Positions 47,524 to 57,570 of a stretch of 64,000 bases of DNA are shown in pieces. Numbering within the stretch: the first letter of the stretch is position 1; each line of letters opens with the position of its first letter. The notes below the pieces were generated by a model. It saw nothing but the letters and a program-made list of their open reading frames with translations. It searched no databases and was not told where the DNA came from. This stretch comes from Candidatus Nitrotoga sp. MKT (GTDB lineage Bacteria; Pseudomonadota; Gammaproteobacteria; Burkholderiales; Gallionellaceae), in assembly GCA_003402345.1 (NCBI GenBank), contig QFXH01000012.1:1-64000 (forward strand). The letters run 5' to 3'. Both the position numbers and the translations under genes were made by a program.

Positions 47524-48804
47524 CTAGAGTCTCCAAACATTAAGCCCAGCCGCGCGCAAAGCTGTCTGATCAAAATGAGATTTAACATCAATAAAGCAAC
47601 CATTTGAAACAATTTTTTCTTGGAAATCAGCAAGGGGCCTGACAAGAAATTCGCGGTGTGAAACTGCGGCAATCATTGCATCTGCGCGTGGCAAATTTTC
47701 CCAAGTTACAAGTTCCAGGCCATACTCATGATGAGCATCTACAGCAGTGGTTACTGGATCATGCACATGAACTTCTACACCGTAAGACCGAAGTTCGAGA
47801 ATAATATCCATAACCTTTGAATTCCTGAGGTCAGGGCAATTTTCTTTGAATGTCAATCCAAGTACAGTTACTTTTGAGCCTTTTACATTGAGACCCGCAC
47901 GGATCATTTCTTTCACGGTTTTTTCCGCAATAAATTTTGCCATTCCGTCATTTATTCGGCGTCCCGCCAGTATCACCTGAGGGTGATAGCCAATCATATC
48001 CGCTTTGTGGGTAAGATAGTAAGGGTCTACACCAATACAATGCCCACCAACTAACCCGGGACGAAAAGGGAGGAAATTCCATTTCGTCCCGGCGGCCTGC
48101 AGTACCTGCAACGTGTCAATTTCAAGCTTATCGAAAATGATGGCCAATTCATTAATTAATGCAATATTCAGATCACGTTGAGTATTTTCGATCACTTTTG
48201 CCGCTTCTGCGACCTTAATACTGGATGCTCTATGTACACCGGCACTGATAATAGCTTCGTAAAGCTTAGCTACTTTTTCCAGCGTTTCGTTATCATCTCC
48301 TGATACAATTTTTACAATGGAAGTAAGGGTGCGTTCTTTATCACCTGGATTAATTCTTTCTGGAGAATACCCAATATGAAAATCTTTTTTCCATTCCATG
48401 CCAGAATTTTTTTCCAGAATTGGAATACATACTTCCTCAGTAGCTCCTGGGTAAACAGTTGATTCATAAATAATTATTGCGCCGCGTTTCATGTATCTTC
48501 CAACCGTTTCGCTGGCGCCAACAAGAGGAGAAAAGTCAGGCTGATGGGCGCTATCTACGGGCGTTGGAACTGCGATTACAATATAGTCGGCAAGAGATAA
48601 TTCGGAGGGGTCGGAGCTGACGGTAAGGTGGGTAGCCTCTTGCAACTTTTCAGTTGACAATTCTCCAGTTGGATCAATATGCCGCTTGTAGCTCTCTATT
48701 TTGGTAGCGGAAAGATCAAATCCGATCGTTTGCTGCTTTTTTCCAAACTCTACAGCCAGAGGTAAACCCACATATCCAAGCCCAACTACGGCAACAATGT
48801 CCAT
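47524..48804 (-). CDS. tviB: UDP-N-acetyl-sugar 6-dehydrogenase (TviB/WbpO type)
   Basis: A 426-residue nucleotide-sugar dehydrogenase: NAD site VVGLGYVGLPLAVEF (7-21), the middle domain GYSPERINPGD, and the catalytic Cys256 in GLVGGHCIGVDPYYL. A C-terminal UDP-binding domain contains GLTFKENCPDLRNSKV. The two-step oxidation yields a UDP-N-acetyl-hexosaminuronic acid, most likely galactosaminuronate, an exopolysaccharide precursor. The longer DLSATKIESYKRHIDPTGE segment fits this subgroup rather than plain UDP-glucose dehydrogenase, but specificity remains inferred. Confidence 0.88.
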   Translation of the reverse strand: MDIVAVVGLGYVGLPLAVEFGKKQQTIGFDLSATKIESYKRHIDPTGELSTEKLQEATHLTVSSDPSELSLADYIVIAVPTPVDSAHQPDFSPLVGASETVGRYMKRGAIIIYESTVYPGATEEVCIPILEKNSGMEWKKDFHIGYSPERINPGDKERTLTSIVKIVSGDDNETLEKVAKLYEAIISAGVHRASSIKVAEAAKVIENTQRDLNIALINELAIIFDKLEIDTLQVLQAAGTKWNFLPFRPGLVGGHCIGVDPYYLTHKADMIGYHPQVILAGRRINDGMAKFIAEKTVKEMIRAGLNVKGSKVTVLGLTFKENCPDLRNSKVMDIILELRSYGVEVHVHDPVTTAVDAHHEYGLELVTWENLPRADAMIAAVSHREFLVRPLADFQEKIVSNGCFIDVKSHFDQTALRAAGLNVWRL

Positions 48805-48980
48805 ACTAAACTCACTTTACTATTTATCATGATCTTTTGAATCTAGCAGATATGCTGGCAAGCTTCAATCTTATTCTCAATTTATCTTATCGGTTTACTA
48901 ACATCGCTAATGTTATTGTTACAAAAGCCGATATGATATGGGCTTAACTTAAAAATACGAGCAAATTTTGTGGAGTGAAA

Positions 48981-50381
48981 ATGCTGTTTAGAATTTCCAA
49001 TCACTATGTCTCAAAAGTAGTGTCCATTCTGCTTTTTGTTGAAATGTTTGTCTTCATAGCCTCAGTTTATCTTGGGGCAACTATTCGGTTCTTTGATAGC
49101 GGCTTCCCCTATTTTGTCCAGATGGAGAATTTTTCCCTGGCGGCAGGTACATTTACCTTAGTAATGGTTTTTAGCATGAGTGCGTTTGGCATGTATAAGC
49201 ATGACTACAAAGAAAGCATAAGGGATATCTTTCTCCGGCTCATGCCTTCTTTTGCCCTAGGATTCGGCATCATAACCTTGGTATTTTATTTAGTACCGAG
49301 TATTTATATTGGTCGCGGTATTTTAGGTCTCGTAATTATTATCGCCGCTTGTTTGATTTTATTGGTGAGGATTGTTTTTTATCAATTATTCAAATTGAAA
49401 TATCTAGAATCACGAATTATTTTTATAGGATGCGGTACGCTGGCAAAAGAATGCAGCGATCTGGCTATGCATAATATTAGCTACCATAAATATAACATCG
49501 TTGGTTTTGTTCAATTGCCGGGTGAAACGAACTGCATGCTACCGTCTACTATTTTTCCGACAGGAAACTCATTAATAGATTTAACGGCCAAATATAACGC
49601 GAATGAAGTCATCGTCGCCGCAAATAATCGACGTGGTGAAAGTTTCCCTATACAAGAGTTATTAGTTTGTAAATTAAATGGAATTAAGGTGACTGATGCG
49701 GCGTCTTTTTTTGAGCGTGAAGCATGCCAAATCAGGGTGGATTCTCTTCAACCAAGTTGGCTGGTTTTCGGCGGCGGATTTGACCAAAGTTTCCTACGGT
49801 CTTTTATTAAAAGAATTTTCGATTTATTCGCCAGCACTATTATTTTGCTTGTTTCACTTCCAGTGATATTGATTACGGCGGTATGCATTTATCTCGAAGA
49901 TCGAACTCCAATCTTTTATCAACAAGAACGGGTTGGCATGGATGGCCATACTTTTATGGTTTTGAAATTTCGTAGCATGCGAAAGGATGCCGAGCAAGGA
50001 ATGCAACCTCAATGGGCGGCCGCAAACGACGATCGTACAACAAAGGTGGGCCGTATCATTCGCAAACTGAGAATAGACGAACTTCCCCAAATTATAAATG
50101 TTGTTAAAGGAGAAATGAGCTTCGTTGGGCCACGCCCGGAAAGACCTTTTTTTGTGAGGCAACTCATTGATGAAGTTCCATATTATAACGTGCGGCACAG
50201 TATTAAACCGGGAATAACGGGCTTGGCTCAAGTACGTTACCAGTATGGCGCCTCCGTTGAGGATTCCATTCAAAAACTCCAGTACGACTTATACTACGTG
50301 AAAAACAATAGCTTGTTTTTGGACGTACTCATATTAATCGATACTTTCCAGGTTGTGATATTGGGCAAGGGCAGCAGATAA
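48981..50381 (+). CDS. XrtA/PEP-CTERM system glycosyltransferase (initiating sugar transferase)
   Basis: A 466-residue membrane protein of the polyprenyl-phosphate sugar-1-phosphate transferase type. It has four N-terminal spans (within 1-125), a cytoplasmic Rossmann-like part (RIIFIGCGTLAKECSDLA), a fifth span, and the catalytic domain (EDRTPIFYQQERVGMDGHTF, KFRSMRKDAEQG, KLRIDELPQIINVVKGEMSFVGPRPERPFFV). It loads the first sugar onto undecaprenyl phosphate for exopolysaccharide synthesis. The N-terminus RISNHYVSK is typical of the PEP-CTERM branch. I start at ATG 48981 with GGAG upstream. Confidence 0.92.
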   Translation: MLFRISNHYVSKVVSILLFVEMFVFIASVYLGATIRFFDSGFPYFVQMENFSLAAGTFTLVMVFSMSAFGMYKHDYKESIRDIFLRLMPSFALGFGIITLVFYLVPSIYIGRGILGLVIIIAACLILLVRIVFYQLFKLKYLESRIIFIGCGTLAKECSDLAMHNISYHKYNIVGFVQLPGETNCMLPSTIFPTGNSLIDLTAKYNANEVIVAANNRRGESFPIQELLVCKLNGIKVTDAASFFEREACQIRVDSLQPSWLVFGGGFDQSFLRSFIKRIFDLFASTIILLVSLPVILITAVCIYLEDRTPIFYQQERVGMDGHTFMVLKFRSMRKDAEQGMQPQWAAANDDRTTKVGRIIRKLRIDELPQIINVVKGEMSFVGPRPERPFFVRQLIDEVPYYNVRHSIKPGITGLAQVRYQYGASVEDSIQKLQYDLYYVKNNSLFLDVLILIDTFQVVILGKGSR

Positions 50382-50400
50382 CCTAATGGAACAACCTTAA

Positions 50401-52515
50401 ATGTTGACAAGCATCACTGCATATAGCTATGGCATAGCCGCTGTAGCATTTCTTATACTCACCGTTCTCTTGTTAACCAGTTGGCGTGCCCGTATTTTCG
50501 GGACAGCGCTAACGGTTGCTTGCGTGATAACGGTGTTTTGGGCAACATCAATTGTTTACCAGGCAGCTAGAGCCCCCTTATCGTTGCTGACAGACGTTCT
50601 GGAAATTTTACGAAATGCAGGGTGGTCTATCTTCCTGTTAATGTTGTTGGGACCTTTCCAACAAACAAACTCTTCACCTCCTTTTAAATTCAAACTAAAA
50701 CCTTATGTGGTTGGCATCCTAGCATTTTATTGCTTACTCTTATTTTTGAACATTTATAGCTATTGGGAACTTGAACCCTCCCAAGGAGAAACAGATTTTA
50801 TAACGGACATCGTTGGCCGTGTAGTCATGGCAGTTATGGGCATGCTCTTGGTGGAACAACTTTACCGGAATACACCCGCCAAAGGACGCTGGGGCATAAA
50901 ATTTGCCTGCTTTGGAATCGGAGGAATGTTTGTCTACGATTTTTACTTATATAGCGACGCTATGTTGTTCAAGCAAATTAATATGGAAATCTGGACTGCC
51001 CGAGGAGCGGTCAATGCCCTGATAGTTCCTCTAGTGGCAATATCGGCGGCACGGAATCCCCAATGGTCTTTGGGTATTTCGGTATCACGCCGTATTTTAT
51101 TCCACTCAGCAACATTGTTAGGCACTGCCCTGTATTTACTGGCTATGTCTGCTGCCGGCTATTACCTGCGGTTTTTCGGGGGAAGCTGGGGAGCCATCAT
51201 GCAAGTAACTTTTTTGTTCGGAGCTGTGGCCCTACTTGTTGGCATATTGTTTTCGGGCGCATTTCGTTCATGGCTTAAGGTTTTCATCAGCAAGCATTTT
51301 TATAATTACAATTACGACTATCGTGAAGAATGGTTAGGTTTTACGCGCACGCTTTCCGAGCATAGCCATGGACTGGGTGAACGCACCATCCAAGCCGTAG
51401 CGGCACTCGTGGAAAGCCCCGGGGGTGTTTTGTTCATTAACCGGGAATCAGGCAATTGCGAACCTGCAGCTCATTGGAATATGAATTTGCCGAATGAGTC
51501 TGAACCGGCAAATAGCACCTTTTGCCAGTTTCTGGAAAACAAGCAGTGGGTAATCGATCTTCAGGAATATGGTTCAAATCCTGAAAAGTACAGCGCAATT
51601 TTTATTCCTCAATGGTTACGAAGTTTCCCTAAAGGCTGGTTGATAGTTCCCTTAATTCTGCTGGGGAGGCTGTTTGGCTTTATGATACTGGCGCGACCCA
51701 GAAGTAGTAGCATCAAGTTAAATTGGGAAGTGATTGATCTACTCAAAATCGCTGGTAGCCAAGCCGCAAGCTATCTTGCCCAACAGGAATCAACTAACGC
51801 TCTCATCATTGCGCGTCAGTTTGAATCTTTCAATCGCATGTCGACTTTCATAGTTCATGATCTGAAAAATTTGGTCTCCCAGTTATCGTTATTACTTTCC
51901 AATACCGAAAAGCATAAAAACAATCCAGAATTCCAAAAAGATATGCTTGAGACACTCGATTATTCCGTCCAAAAAATGAAACTGCTTCTGCATAAATTAA
52001 GCAGAGAGTCTTCCATAGAGCATCCCTCTCCCCTTTTTATTGACAAATTATTACGGCAGACATTGGCATTAAAAGCTGCCTTTGAGCCTAAACCTGAGCT
52101 TGAGATCCTAGACCCTGATCTGATGGTGGTAGCTAATTGGGATCGTCTCGAGAGAGTGATTGGCCACATTGTTCAAAACGCTGTTGAAGCCACACCCAAA
52201 AATGGCAAAGTAACAATCCATATTTCGAAGCTCGGATTTTTTATAGTGATCGAAATAAAAGATACCGGTCAAGGTATGAGCGAAGAATTCATTCGTGAAC
52301 GGTTATTCAAGCCATTTGAATCTACAAAGTCGGCAGGTATGGGAATTGGCATGTTTGAAAGCCGTGAATATATCCATGAACTGGGTGGCCAAATTGAAGT
52401 CTCCAGCCATCAAAATACTGGTACAACTTTCCGGGTAATGTTGCCACTTCATAAACATGTTGATGATGTCAAAAATACCACGTCACAGCAAGGATACTCC
52501 CATGAACCCAGATAA
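50401..52515 (+). CDS. prsK: XrtA/PEP-CTERM system histidine kinase PrsK
   Basis: A 704-residue sensor kinase. It has eight or so membrane spans in the first 300 residues, a GAF-like domain (about 325-465), the phospho-acceptor His486 in FIVHDLKNLVSQLSLLL and an HATPase domain (NAVEATPKNGK, DTGQGMSEEF, GMGIGMFESREYIHELGGQIEVSS). It follows the glycosyltransferase by 19 bases and overlaps prsR. It is expected to phosphorylate PrsR in response to an unknown envelope signal. Confidence 0.95.
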   Translation: MLTSITAYSYGIAAVAFLILTVLLLTSWRARIFGTALTVACVITVFWATSIVYQAARAPLSLLTDVLEILRNAGWSIFLLMLLGPFQQTNSSPPFKFKLKPYVVGILAFYCLLLFLNIYSYWELEPSQGETDFITDIVGRVVMAVMGMLLVEQLYRNTPAKGRWGIKFACFGIGGMFVYDFYLYSDAMLFKQINMEIWTARGAVNALIVPLVAISAARNPQWSLGISVSRRILFHSATLLGTALYLLAMSAAGYYLRFFGGSWGAIMQVTFLFGAVALLVGILFSGAFRSWLKVFISKHFYNYNYDYREEWLGFTRTLSEHSHGLGERTIQAVAALVESPGGVLFINRESGNCEPAAHWNMNLPNESEPANSTFCQFLENKQWVIDLQEYGSNPEKYSAIFIPQWLRSFPKGWLIVPLILLGRLFGFMILARPRSSSIKLNWEVIDLLKIAGSQAASYLAQQESTNALIIARQFESFNRMSTFIVHDLKNLVSQLSLLLSNTEKHKNNPEFQKDMLETLDYSVQKMKLLLHKLSRESSIEHPSPLFIDKLLRQTLALKAAFEPKPELEILDPDLMVVANWDRLERVIGHIVQNAVEATPKNGKVTIHISKLGFFIVIEIKDTGQGMSEEFIRERLFKPFESTKSAGMGIGMFESREYIHELGGQIEVSSHQNTGTTFRVMLPLHKHVDDVKNTTSQQGYSHEPR

Positions 52516-53863
52516 AAAAAAGCTACTTGTGATTGAAGATGATCTAGGCTTGCAAAAGCAATTACGCTGGAATTTTGATGCTTATGAAGTGCTATTAGCG
52601 GGAGACCGTGAAAGCGCGCTGGCGCAAGTTAGACGGCATGAACCTGCGGTTATCACCATGGATCTTGGACTCCCTCCTGATCCCGATGGTGCTACGGAAG
52701 GATTGGCAATCCTACAACAGATTCTTGCGCTTGCCCCTGACACCAAATTAATTGTGCTTTCAGGGAATCAAGATCATGCCAATGCGGTGAAAGCGATTGG
52801 TATGGGCGCTTATGATTTTCATCAGAAACCGTTTAACCCAGAGATACTAGGGTTAGTGGTTGAACGTGCATTTTATTTGCACGCGCTACAACAGGAAAAC
52901 CGCAGAATTTTACAGATTCAGGCCGATTCTCCCTTATCTAGTATTGTCAGTCGGGATCCCGGCATGTTGAAGGTGTGCCGTAGCGTTGAAAAAGTAGCCC
53001 CCTCCTCCGCCTCGGTCATGCTGTTAGGTGACAGCGGAACGGGCAAAGAACTGTTGGCAAGAGCGCTGCACCAAATGAGCCCGCGGCACGAGAAGCGCTT
53101 CATGGCAATCAACTGTGCTGCAATCCCGGAAAATCTTCTGGAGAGCGAGTTGTTTGGCTATGAGAAGGGAGCGTTTACCGGAGCTGCAAAACAAACGTTA
53201 GGTAAAATTGAACTTGCCGATGGAGGTACTTTTTTTCTTGATGAAGTCGGGGATATGCCCATGCTTCTACAAGCGAAACTTCTCCGATTTTTGCAAGAAA
53301 GGGTCATCGAGAGAATCGGAGGGCACCAGGAAATTCCTGTTGATGTTCGAATTGTCTGCGCAACACATCGTAACCTGAAGGAACTCAGCGTTGCGGGACG
53401 TTTCCGTGAAGACCTTTATTACCGGTTAAGCGAGATTACAGTCACTATCCCCCCGTTACGGGAACGAGTGGGCGACGCCGCATTGTTGGCACACCATTTT
53501 AAGAACAAATTCAGTATTAAAGAGGGGCGTTCTTCACTAAACTTCACTCAGGAAGCACTGGCCATGATAGAAGGATACTCCTGGCCGGGTAATGTGCGCG
53601 AAATGGAAAACTGCATCAAGCGTGCCGTCATCATGGCTGAAGGCTCCCAAATAAGCGCAGAAGATATTGGTCTGTCGACTTCACCCAAGATGATAGAGTC
53701 TATCAATTTGCGCCAGGTACGTGATGACGCCGAATACAACGCCGTGGTAAAAGCGCTGGCGAGAGTAAATGGCAATATTGCCAAGGCGGCCGAATTGCTC
53801 GGTGTTAGCCGTCCAACACTCTACGATTTAATAAGCCGTCATGGTATTGTATGCAAAGCTTAA
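52502..53863 (+). CDS. prsR: PEP-CTERM system sigma-54 response regulator PrsR
   Basis: A 453-residue NtrC-type activator. The receiver domain has phospho-acceptor Asp54 (VITMDLGLPPD); the AAA+ domain has Walker A GDSGTGKE (176-183) and the sigma-54 contact loop GAFTGA (223-228). The C-terminus is a Fis-type helix-turn-helix (GNIAKAAELLGVSRPTLYDL). AAGGA precedes ATG 52502, which overlaps the last 14 bases of prsK. In other PEP-CTERM bacteria PrsR with RpoN drives PEP-CTERM protein genes, and good sigma-54 promoters occur before such genes here. Confidence 0.96.
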   Translation: MNPDKKKLLVIEDDLGLQKQLRWNFDAYEVLLAGDRESALAQVRRHEPAVITMDLGLPPDPDGATEGLAILQQILALAPDTKLIVLSGNQDHANAVKAIGMGAYDFHQKPFNPEILGLVVERAFYLHALQQENRRILQIQADSPLSSIVSRDPGMLKVCRSVEKVAPSSASVMLLGDSGTGKELLARALHQMSPRHEKRFMAINCAAIPENLLESELFGYEKGAFTGAAKQTLGKIELADGGTFFLDEVGDMPMLLQAKLLRFLQERVIERIGGHQEIPVDVRIVCATHRNLKELSVAGRFREDLYYRLSEITVTIPPLRERVGDAALLAHHFKNKFSIKEGRSSLNFTQEALAMIEGYSWPGNVREMENCIKRAVIMAEGSQISAEDIGLSTSPKMIESINLRQVRDDAEYNAVVKALARVNGNIAKAAELLGVSRPTLYDLISRHGIVCKA

Positions 53864-54212
53864 GGGGAGTTGCTGATCTAGTCGAACATTTATTTGTGGC
53901 TTGCATTTTGATGCAAAATTGATTCTCGGCAGAGAGTATATTGCCCTGGCAAACCGCTTTATAATAAGGGCAAGTATTATGAAGGTATCATCACCGTAAC
54001 TTCCCACCCCCATCTTTTTCATTGCTGGATCATTTGTTGATCAGGTAAAATTTATCTTGCTATCAAAAATCAGTAGTCCGCTTTATCTCCGCTATATCTA
54101 AGACACAAAATTGACACCCAGGTATAGTTCATTCCTTTTTTGCTTATGCATTAACAAAATAATCAACCGATAAAAACACATAAGCTCTCCCCAATAAAGA
54201 GGAATTTGATGT
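53864..54212. other. Intergenic region between prsR and the arn operon
   Basis: About 349 AT-rich bases without a convincing hairpin or terminator. It must contain the arn operon promoter. AGAGGA at 54198-54203 is a good ribosome site for the small ORF that follows. Confidence 0.45.
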
Positions 54213-54341
54213 ATGGAATTTAAGTTAATCAACAGCATACTTGAAGCAGAAATGAAAATTGGTCAATTATCCGTAGTCGCTAGCACTTATTTTTCAACCG
54301 GTAGATCACTACAATTAATGGCACGAAAGCGGATGCCTTAA
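54213..54341 (+). CDS. Small ORF (42 residues) coupled to arnT
   Basis: It starts MEFKLINSILEAEMKIGQLS and ends LMARKRMP. AGAGGA lies nine bases before the ATG, and its TAA shares a base with the arnT ATG (TAATG), the same coupling used between real genes in this window. I recognise no family and see no membrane span. It may be a real small protein or a leader peptide that sets arnT translation. Confidence 0.5.
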   Translation: MEFKLINSILEAEMKIGQLSVVASTYFSTGRSLQLMARKRMP

Positions 54342-55987
54342 TGGAAAAAATGGAGATTAAACGCTGGTGGTGGCTATTGCTAATGGTCATCGTCATTTGG
54401 TTTGGCACTTTGGAGTACCGCAAACTCATAAAGCCGGACGAAGGGCGCTACGCTGAAATTCCACGCGAAATGGTAGCGAGCGGCGACTGGGTAACACCGC
54501 GCCTGAACGGCCTGAAATATTTTGAAAAACCCCCGCTACAGTATTGGGCGACCGCAGCTACCTATACCTTGTTAGGTGAGCATCATTGGACGTCACGTTT
54601 ATGGCCTGCACTGACCGGTTTTGCCGGTTTATTATTGGTGTGGTTTGCCGGTGTACGTTTATTCGGGCGCGAAGCAGGACAGTATGCAGCCCTAATTCTT
54701 GGCAGCAGTTTATTGTATGCGGTGATTGGACATATCAATACGCTTGATATGGGTGTTACATTTTTCCTAACCCTTGGTATTGTCGGCCTGCTACTCGGTC
54801 AGCAAGCTGAAGCAGATACACGTACCCGGCGTAATTGGCTCTATTGCGCATGGATAGCATTGGGTTTGGCAGTATTAAGCAAGGGGTTAATAGGGCTGGT
54901 GCTACCAGCTGCCGCATTGATAATTTATTCTATTTTGCAGCGCGATCTGACACCATGGAAACGTCTCAATCTAGTGACTGGGCTATTACTATTTTTGCTG
55001 GTCACTACGCCATGGTTCATTCTAGTGATGAAAGCCAATCCAGAATTCTTCGAGCGTTTTTTTATTTACGAACACTACACACGATTTTCCACCAAGGATT
55101 TAGGACGCTATCAACCTTGGTACTATTTTATTCCCATCCTTCTGGCAGGCATGTTGCCATGGACTATTTTAATGTTTTATACCTTGCTACGCACTTGGAA
55201 AGGTACGGCATATATTGGCGCGGCATTTAACCCGGAACGCTTTCTGCTGATATGGGCAGTGTTTATTTATGTCTTTTTTTCGGTGTCTGGATCAAAACTA
55301 CCCTCCTATTTGCTGCCGATGTTTCCAGCTCTGGCATTATTAATGGGTAAACGGCTGGCCGAGATACACGAGCGAACATTACTGTGGCAACTCGCCCCTG
55401 TCTTGCTGGTGCCGGTGGCGACATTGGGATTCGCACCGTTTACAGATTTGTTGGCAGAAACACCGCTAAAAATAGAAATGTATCGCAATTATGCAATCTG
55501 GGCCGCGGTGGCCGCACTGATTTATCTGTTTGGATTAATTTCCGCCATGGTGTTATTGGCACGTAGAAAAAAATCTCTGGCAGTACTGATAGTGGCATTA
55601 AGCACTTTGATTGGGGCACAAATTATTTTATCTGGACATAATACTGTGGCCAGGTGGCGTTCCGCGTACCACATTGCCGAATCAATTCGCCCTTATGTCA
55701 AGCCAGATATCCCATTGTATTCCGTTGGCACCTACGATCAGACTCTGCCGTTCTACTTGAAACGCACCTTTACCTTGGTTGACTATCAGAATGAAATGGC
55801 ATTCGGTATTATGCAGGAGCCGCAGCGTTGGATACCAGACACCGCCAGCTTCGCGAAAACATGGGATAAGCAACCAGCAGCATTGGCGATTATGCCGGTT
55901 CAGTTATACCCGCAACTTAAACAGCAAGGTTTGGCAATGAAGATTATTTTCGAGGACACACAATATATCGTCGTGAGCAAACCATGA
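54341..55987 (+). CDS. arnT: ArnT-like glycosyltransferase (lipid A aminoarabinose transferase)
   Basis: A 548-residue GT39/GT83-type membrane protein. KPDEGRYAEIPREMVASGDW and TPRLNGLKYFEKPPLQYWAT (residues 33-70) form the conserved first periplasmic loop with the catalytic acidic residues. About twelve membrane spans and a C-terminal periplasmic domain follow. ArnT moves 4-amino-4-deoxy-L-arabinose from undecaprenyl phosphate to lipid A, which lowers negative charge and gives polymyxin resistance. The operon context (flippase, arnB, arnC, formyltransferase, arnD) supports this over a generic mannosyltransferase. Confidence 0.88.
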   Translation: MEKMEIKRWWWLLLMVIVIWFGTLEYRKLIKPDEGRYAEIPREMVASGDWVTPRLNGLKYFEKPPLQYWATAATYTLLGEHHWTSRLWPALTGFAGLLLVWFAGVRLFGREAGQYAALILGSSLLYAVIGHINTLDMGVTFFLTLGIVGLLLGQQAEADTRTRRNWLYCAWIALGLAVLSKGLIGLVLPAAALIIYSILQRDLTPWKRLNLVTGLLLFLLVTTPWFILVMKANPEFFERFFIYEHYTRFSTKDLGRYQPWYYFIPILLAGMLPWTILMFYTLLRTWKGTAYIGAAFNPERFLLIWAVFIYVFFSVSGSKLPSYLLPMFPALALLMGKRLAEIHERTLLWQLAPVLLVPVATLGFAPFTDLLAETPLKIEMYRNYAIWAAVAALIYLFGLISAMVLLARRKKSLAVLIVALSTLIGAQIILSGHNTVARWRSAYHIAESIRPYVKPDIPLYSVGTYDQTLPFYLKRTFTLVDYQNEMAFGIMQEPQRWIPDTASFAKTWDKQPAALAIMPVQLYPQLKQQGLAMKIIFEDTQYIVVSKP

Positions 55988-56355
55988 ACTTGATCAGCTT
56001 TGGTTTGATTTTTGCTGGCGTAATGCTTAATGTTGCTGCGCAACTCCTGATCAAAACTGGTACCAACAGCATTGGCTATTTCGAATTTAGTCGCAGCAAC
56101 GTTCTGCCAATCGGTGTGCGTCTTGCCACCGAGCCTCATATCATCGGGGCAATAGCCTGTTATGTACTTAGCGTAGTGATTTGGATATTGGCGCTATCAC
56201 GCGTGCAGGTCAGCATTGCTTATCCGCTGCTGTCCATAGGATACGTAGTAAATTTGGTGGCAGCGTGGTGGTTTTTTAACGAATCAATCAACCCGGCTAA
56301 AGTGGCCGGCATTAGCGTTATTATTTTTGGTGTCATCATTATTTCCCGAGCATGA
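55984..56355 (+). CDS. arnF: ArnE/ArnF-like flippase subunit (EamA/SMR family)
   Basis: A 123-residue protein with four membrane spans of the small multidrug resistance fold (LISFGLIFAGVMLNVAAQLL; IIGAIACYVLSVVIWILAL; VNLVAAWWFF; VAGISVIIFGVIIISRA). ArnE and ArnF together flip undecaprenyl-phosphate aminoarabinose to the periplasm. Only one subunit is present, so it may act as a homodimer or the partner lies elsewhere. Four-base overlaps (ATGA) on both sides tie it into the operon. Confidence 0.8.
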   Translation: MNLISFGLIFAGVMLNVAAQLLIKTGTNSIGYFEFSRSNVLPIGVRLATEPHIIGAIACYVLSVVIWILALSRVQVSIAYPLLSIGYVVNLVAAWWFFNESINPAKVAGISVIIFGVIIISRA

Positions 56356-57473
56356 ACGAATTTCTTCCATTTTCTCGCCCATCAATTGATGAGGCTACTA
56401 TTGCTGCTGTAGCGGAAACCTTGCGTTCCGGTTGGATTACCAGTGGCCCCAAGGTGCAGGAATTCGAAAAGCAACTCTCCGAATATTTCGGTGGGCGTCC
56501 GGTACGCACCTTCAACTCCGGCACCTGCACCATGGAAATCGCCCTGCGTATTGCGGGTATAAGCCATGGCGACGAAGTCATCACCACGCCCATTTCGTGG
56601 GTAGCTACCGCCAATGTCATACTCGAAGTCGGCGCAACCCCGGTGTTCGCTGATGTTGATCCGATCACACGTAACATTGATCTGGACAAGGTTGAGGCGG
56701 CAATCACACCACGCACTAAGGCAATCATCCCGGTTTATCTGGCGGGCAAACCGGTAGATATGGATCGTCTCTATAAGATAGCTGCCATACACAAATTGCG
56801 CGTGGTCGAAGACGCCGCGCAAGCCATCGGTTCGATATGGCGGAGTAAACCCATCGGCTCGTTCGGCGATTTCGTTTCGTTCAGCTTCCAAGCGAACAAA
56901 AATATCACTACTTCGGAAGGCGGCTGTCTGGTGCTGAATAACGCAAAGGAAGCCGCGCTCGCTGAAAAGTATCGGCTGCAAGGCGTCACACGGAGCGGCT
57001 ACGACGGCATCGAAGTGGACGTATTGGGCGGCAAATTTAACATGACTGACATCGCCGCCGCCATCGGCTTAGGCCAATTCGCTCAATTAAATGTTATCAC
57101 CGCGCAAAGACGCAAATTAGCGCAGCATTATTTCGCGACACTCGGTAAAAATTTCGAAGCGCAAACTGGCGCGCAATTACCGCCGGCTGATTTTGAAAAC
57201 ACCAACTGGCATTTGTTTCAGATAGTACTGCCGGAGCGCATCACCCGTGCTGATTTCATGGCGCGTATGAAAGACAAGAATATCGGTATCGGTTATCACT
57301 ATGCGCCTATTCATCTATTCAAGTTGTATCGAGCACTTGGTTTTAAGGAAGGCATGTTCCCAATTGCAGAGCGTGTTGGGCGTCAGATCGTTTCCTTGCC
57401 AATGTTTGCGATGATGAGTGAAAGCGATGTCGAGCGCACGTGCGTTGCGATGTGTGAAGTATTGGAAAATTAG
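56352..57473 (+). CDS. arnB: DegT/DnrJ/EryC1/StrS aminotransferase (ArnB-like)
   Basis: A 373-residue PLP sugar aminotransferase. PLP lysine is Lys183 in FSFQANKNITTSEGG; VVEDAAQAIGS and FNSGTCTMEIAL are further cofactor contacts. In the arn pathway the enzyme converts UDP-4-keto-arabinose to UDP-4-amino-4-deoxy-arabinose, using glutamate. Relatives act on other keto-sugars, so the assignment rests on context. Its start overlaps the flippase stop. Confidence 0.87.
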   Translation: MNEFLPFSRPSIDEATIAAVAETLRSGWITSGPKVQEFEKQLSEYFGGRPVRTFNSGTCTMEIALRIAGISHGDEVITTPISWVATANVILEVGATPVFADVDPITRNIDLDKVEAAITPRTKAIIPVYLAGKPVDMDRLYKIAAIHKLRVVEDAAQAIGSIWRSKPIGSFGDFVSFSFQANKNITTSEGGCLVLNNAKEAALAEKYRLQGVTRSGYDGIEVDVLGGKFNMTDIAAAIGLGQFAQLNVITAQRRKLAQHYFATLGKNFEAQTGAQLPPADFENTNWHLFQIVLPERITRADFMARMKDKNIGIGYHYAPIHLFKLYRALGFKEGMFPIAERVGRQIVSLPMFAMMSESDVERTCVAMCEVLEN

Positions 57474-57570
57474 CATGCGCATAGCGCACGCTATGCTGAC
57501 CACACCTTAATTTTGCTTGTATTTATTCCCAATTTCGCTAACCGCGCCCTCTGCGGTAAAATGCTGCGCC

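Noticed and set aside
56382-56981. Minus-strand 199-residue ORF
   Set aside because: Antisense to the ArnB-like gene, which has a full set of PLP motifs.
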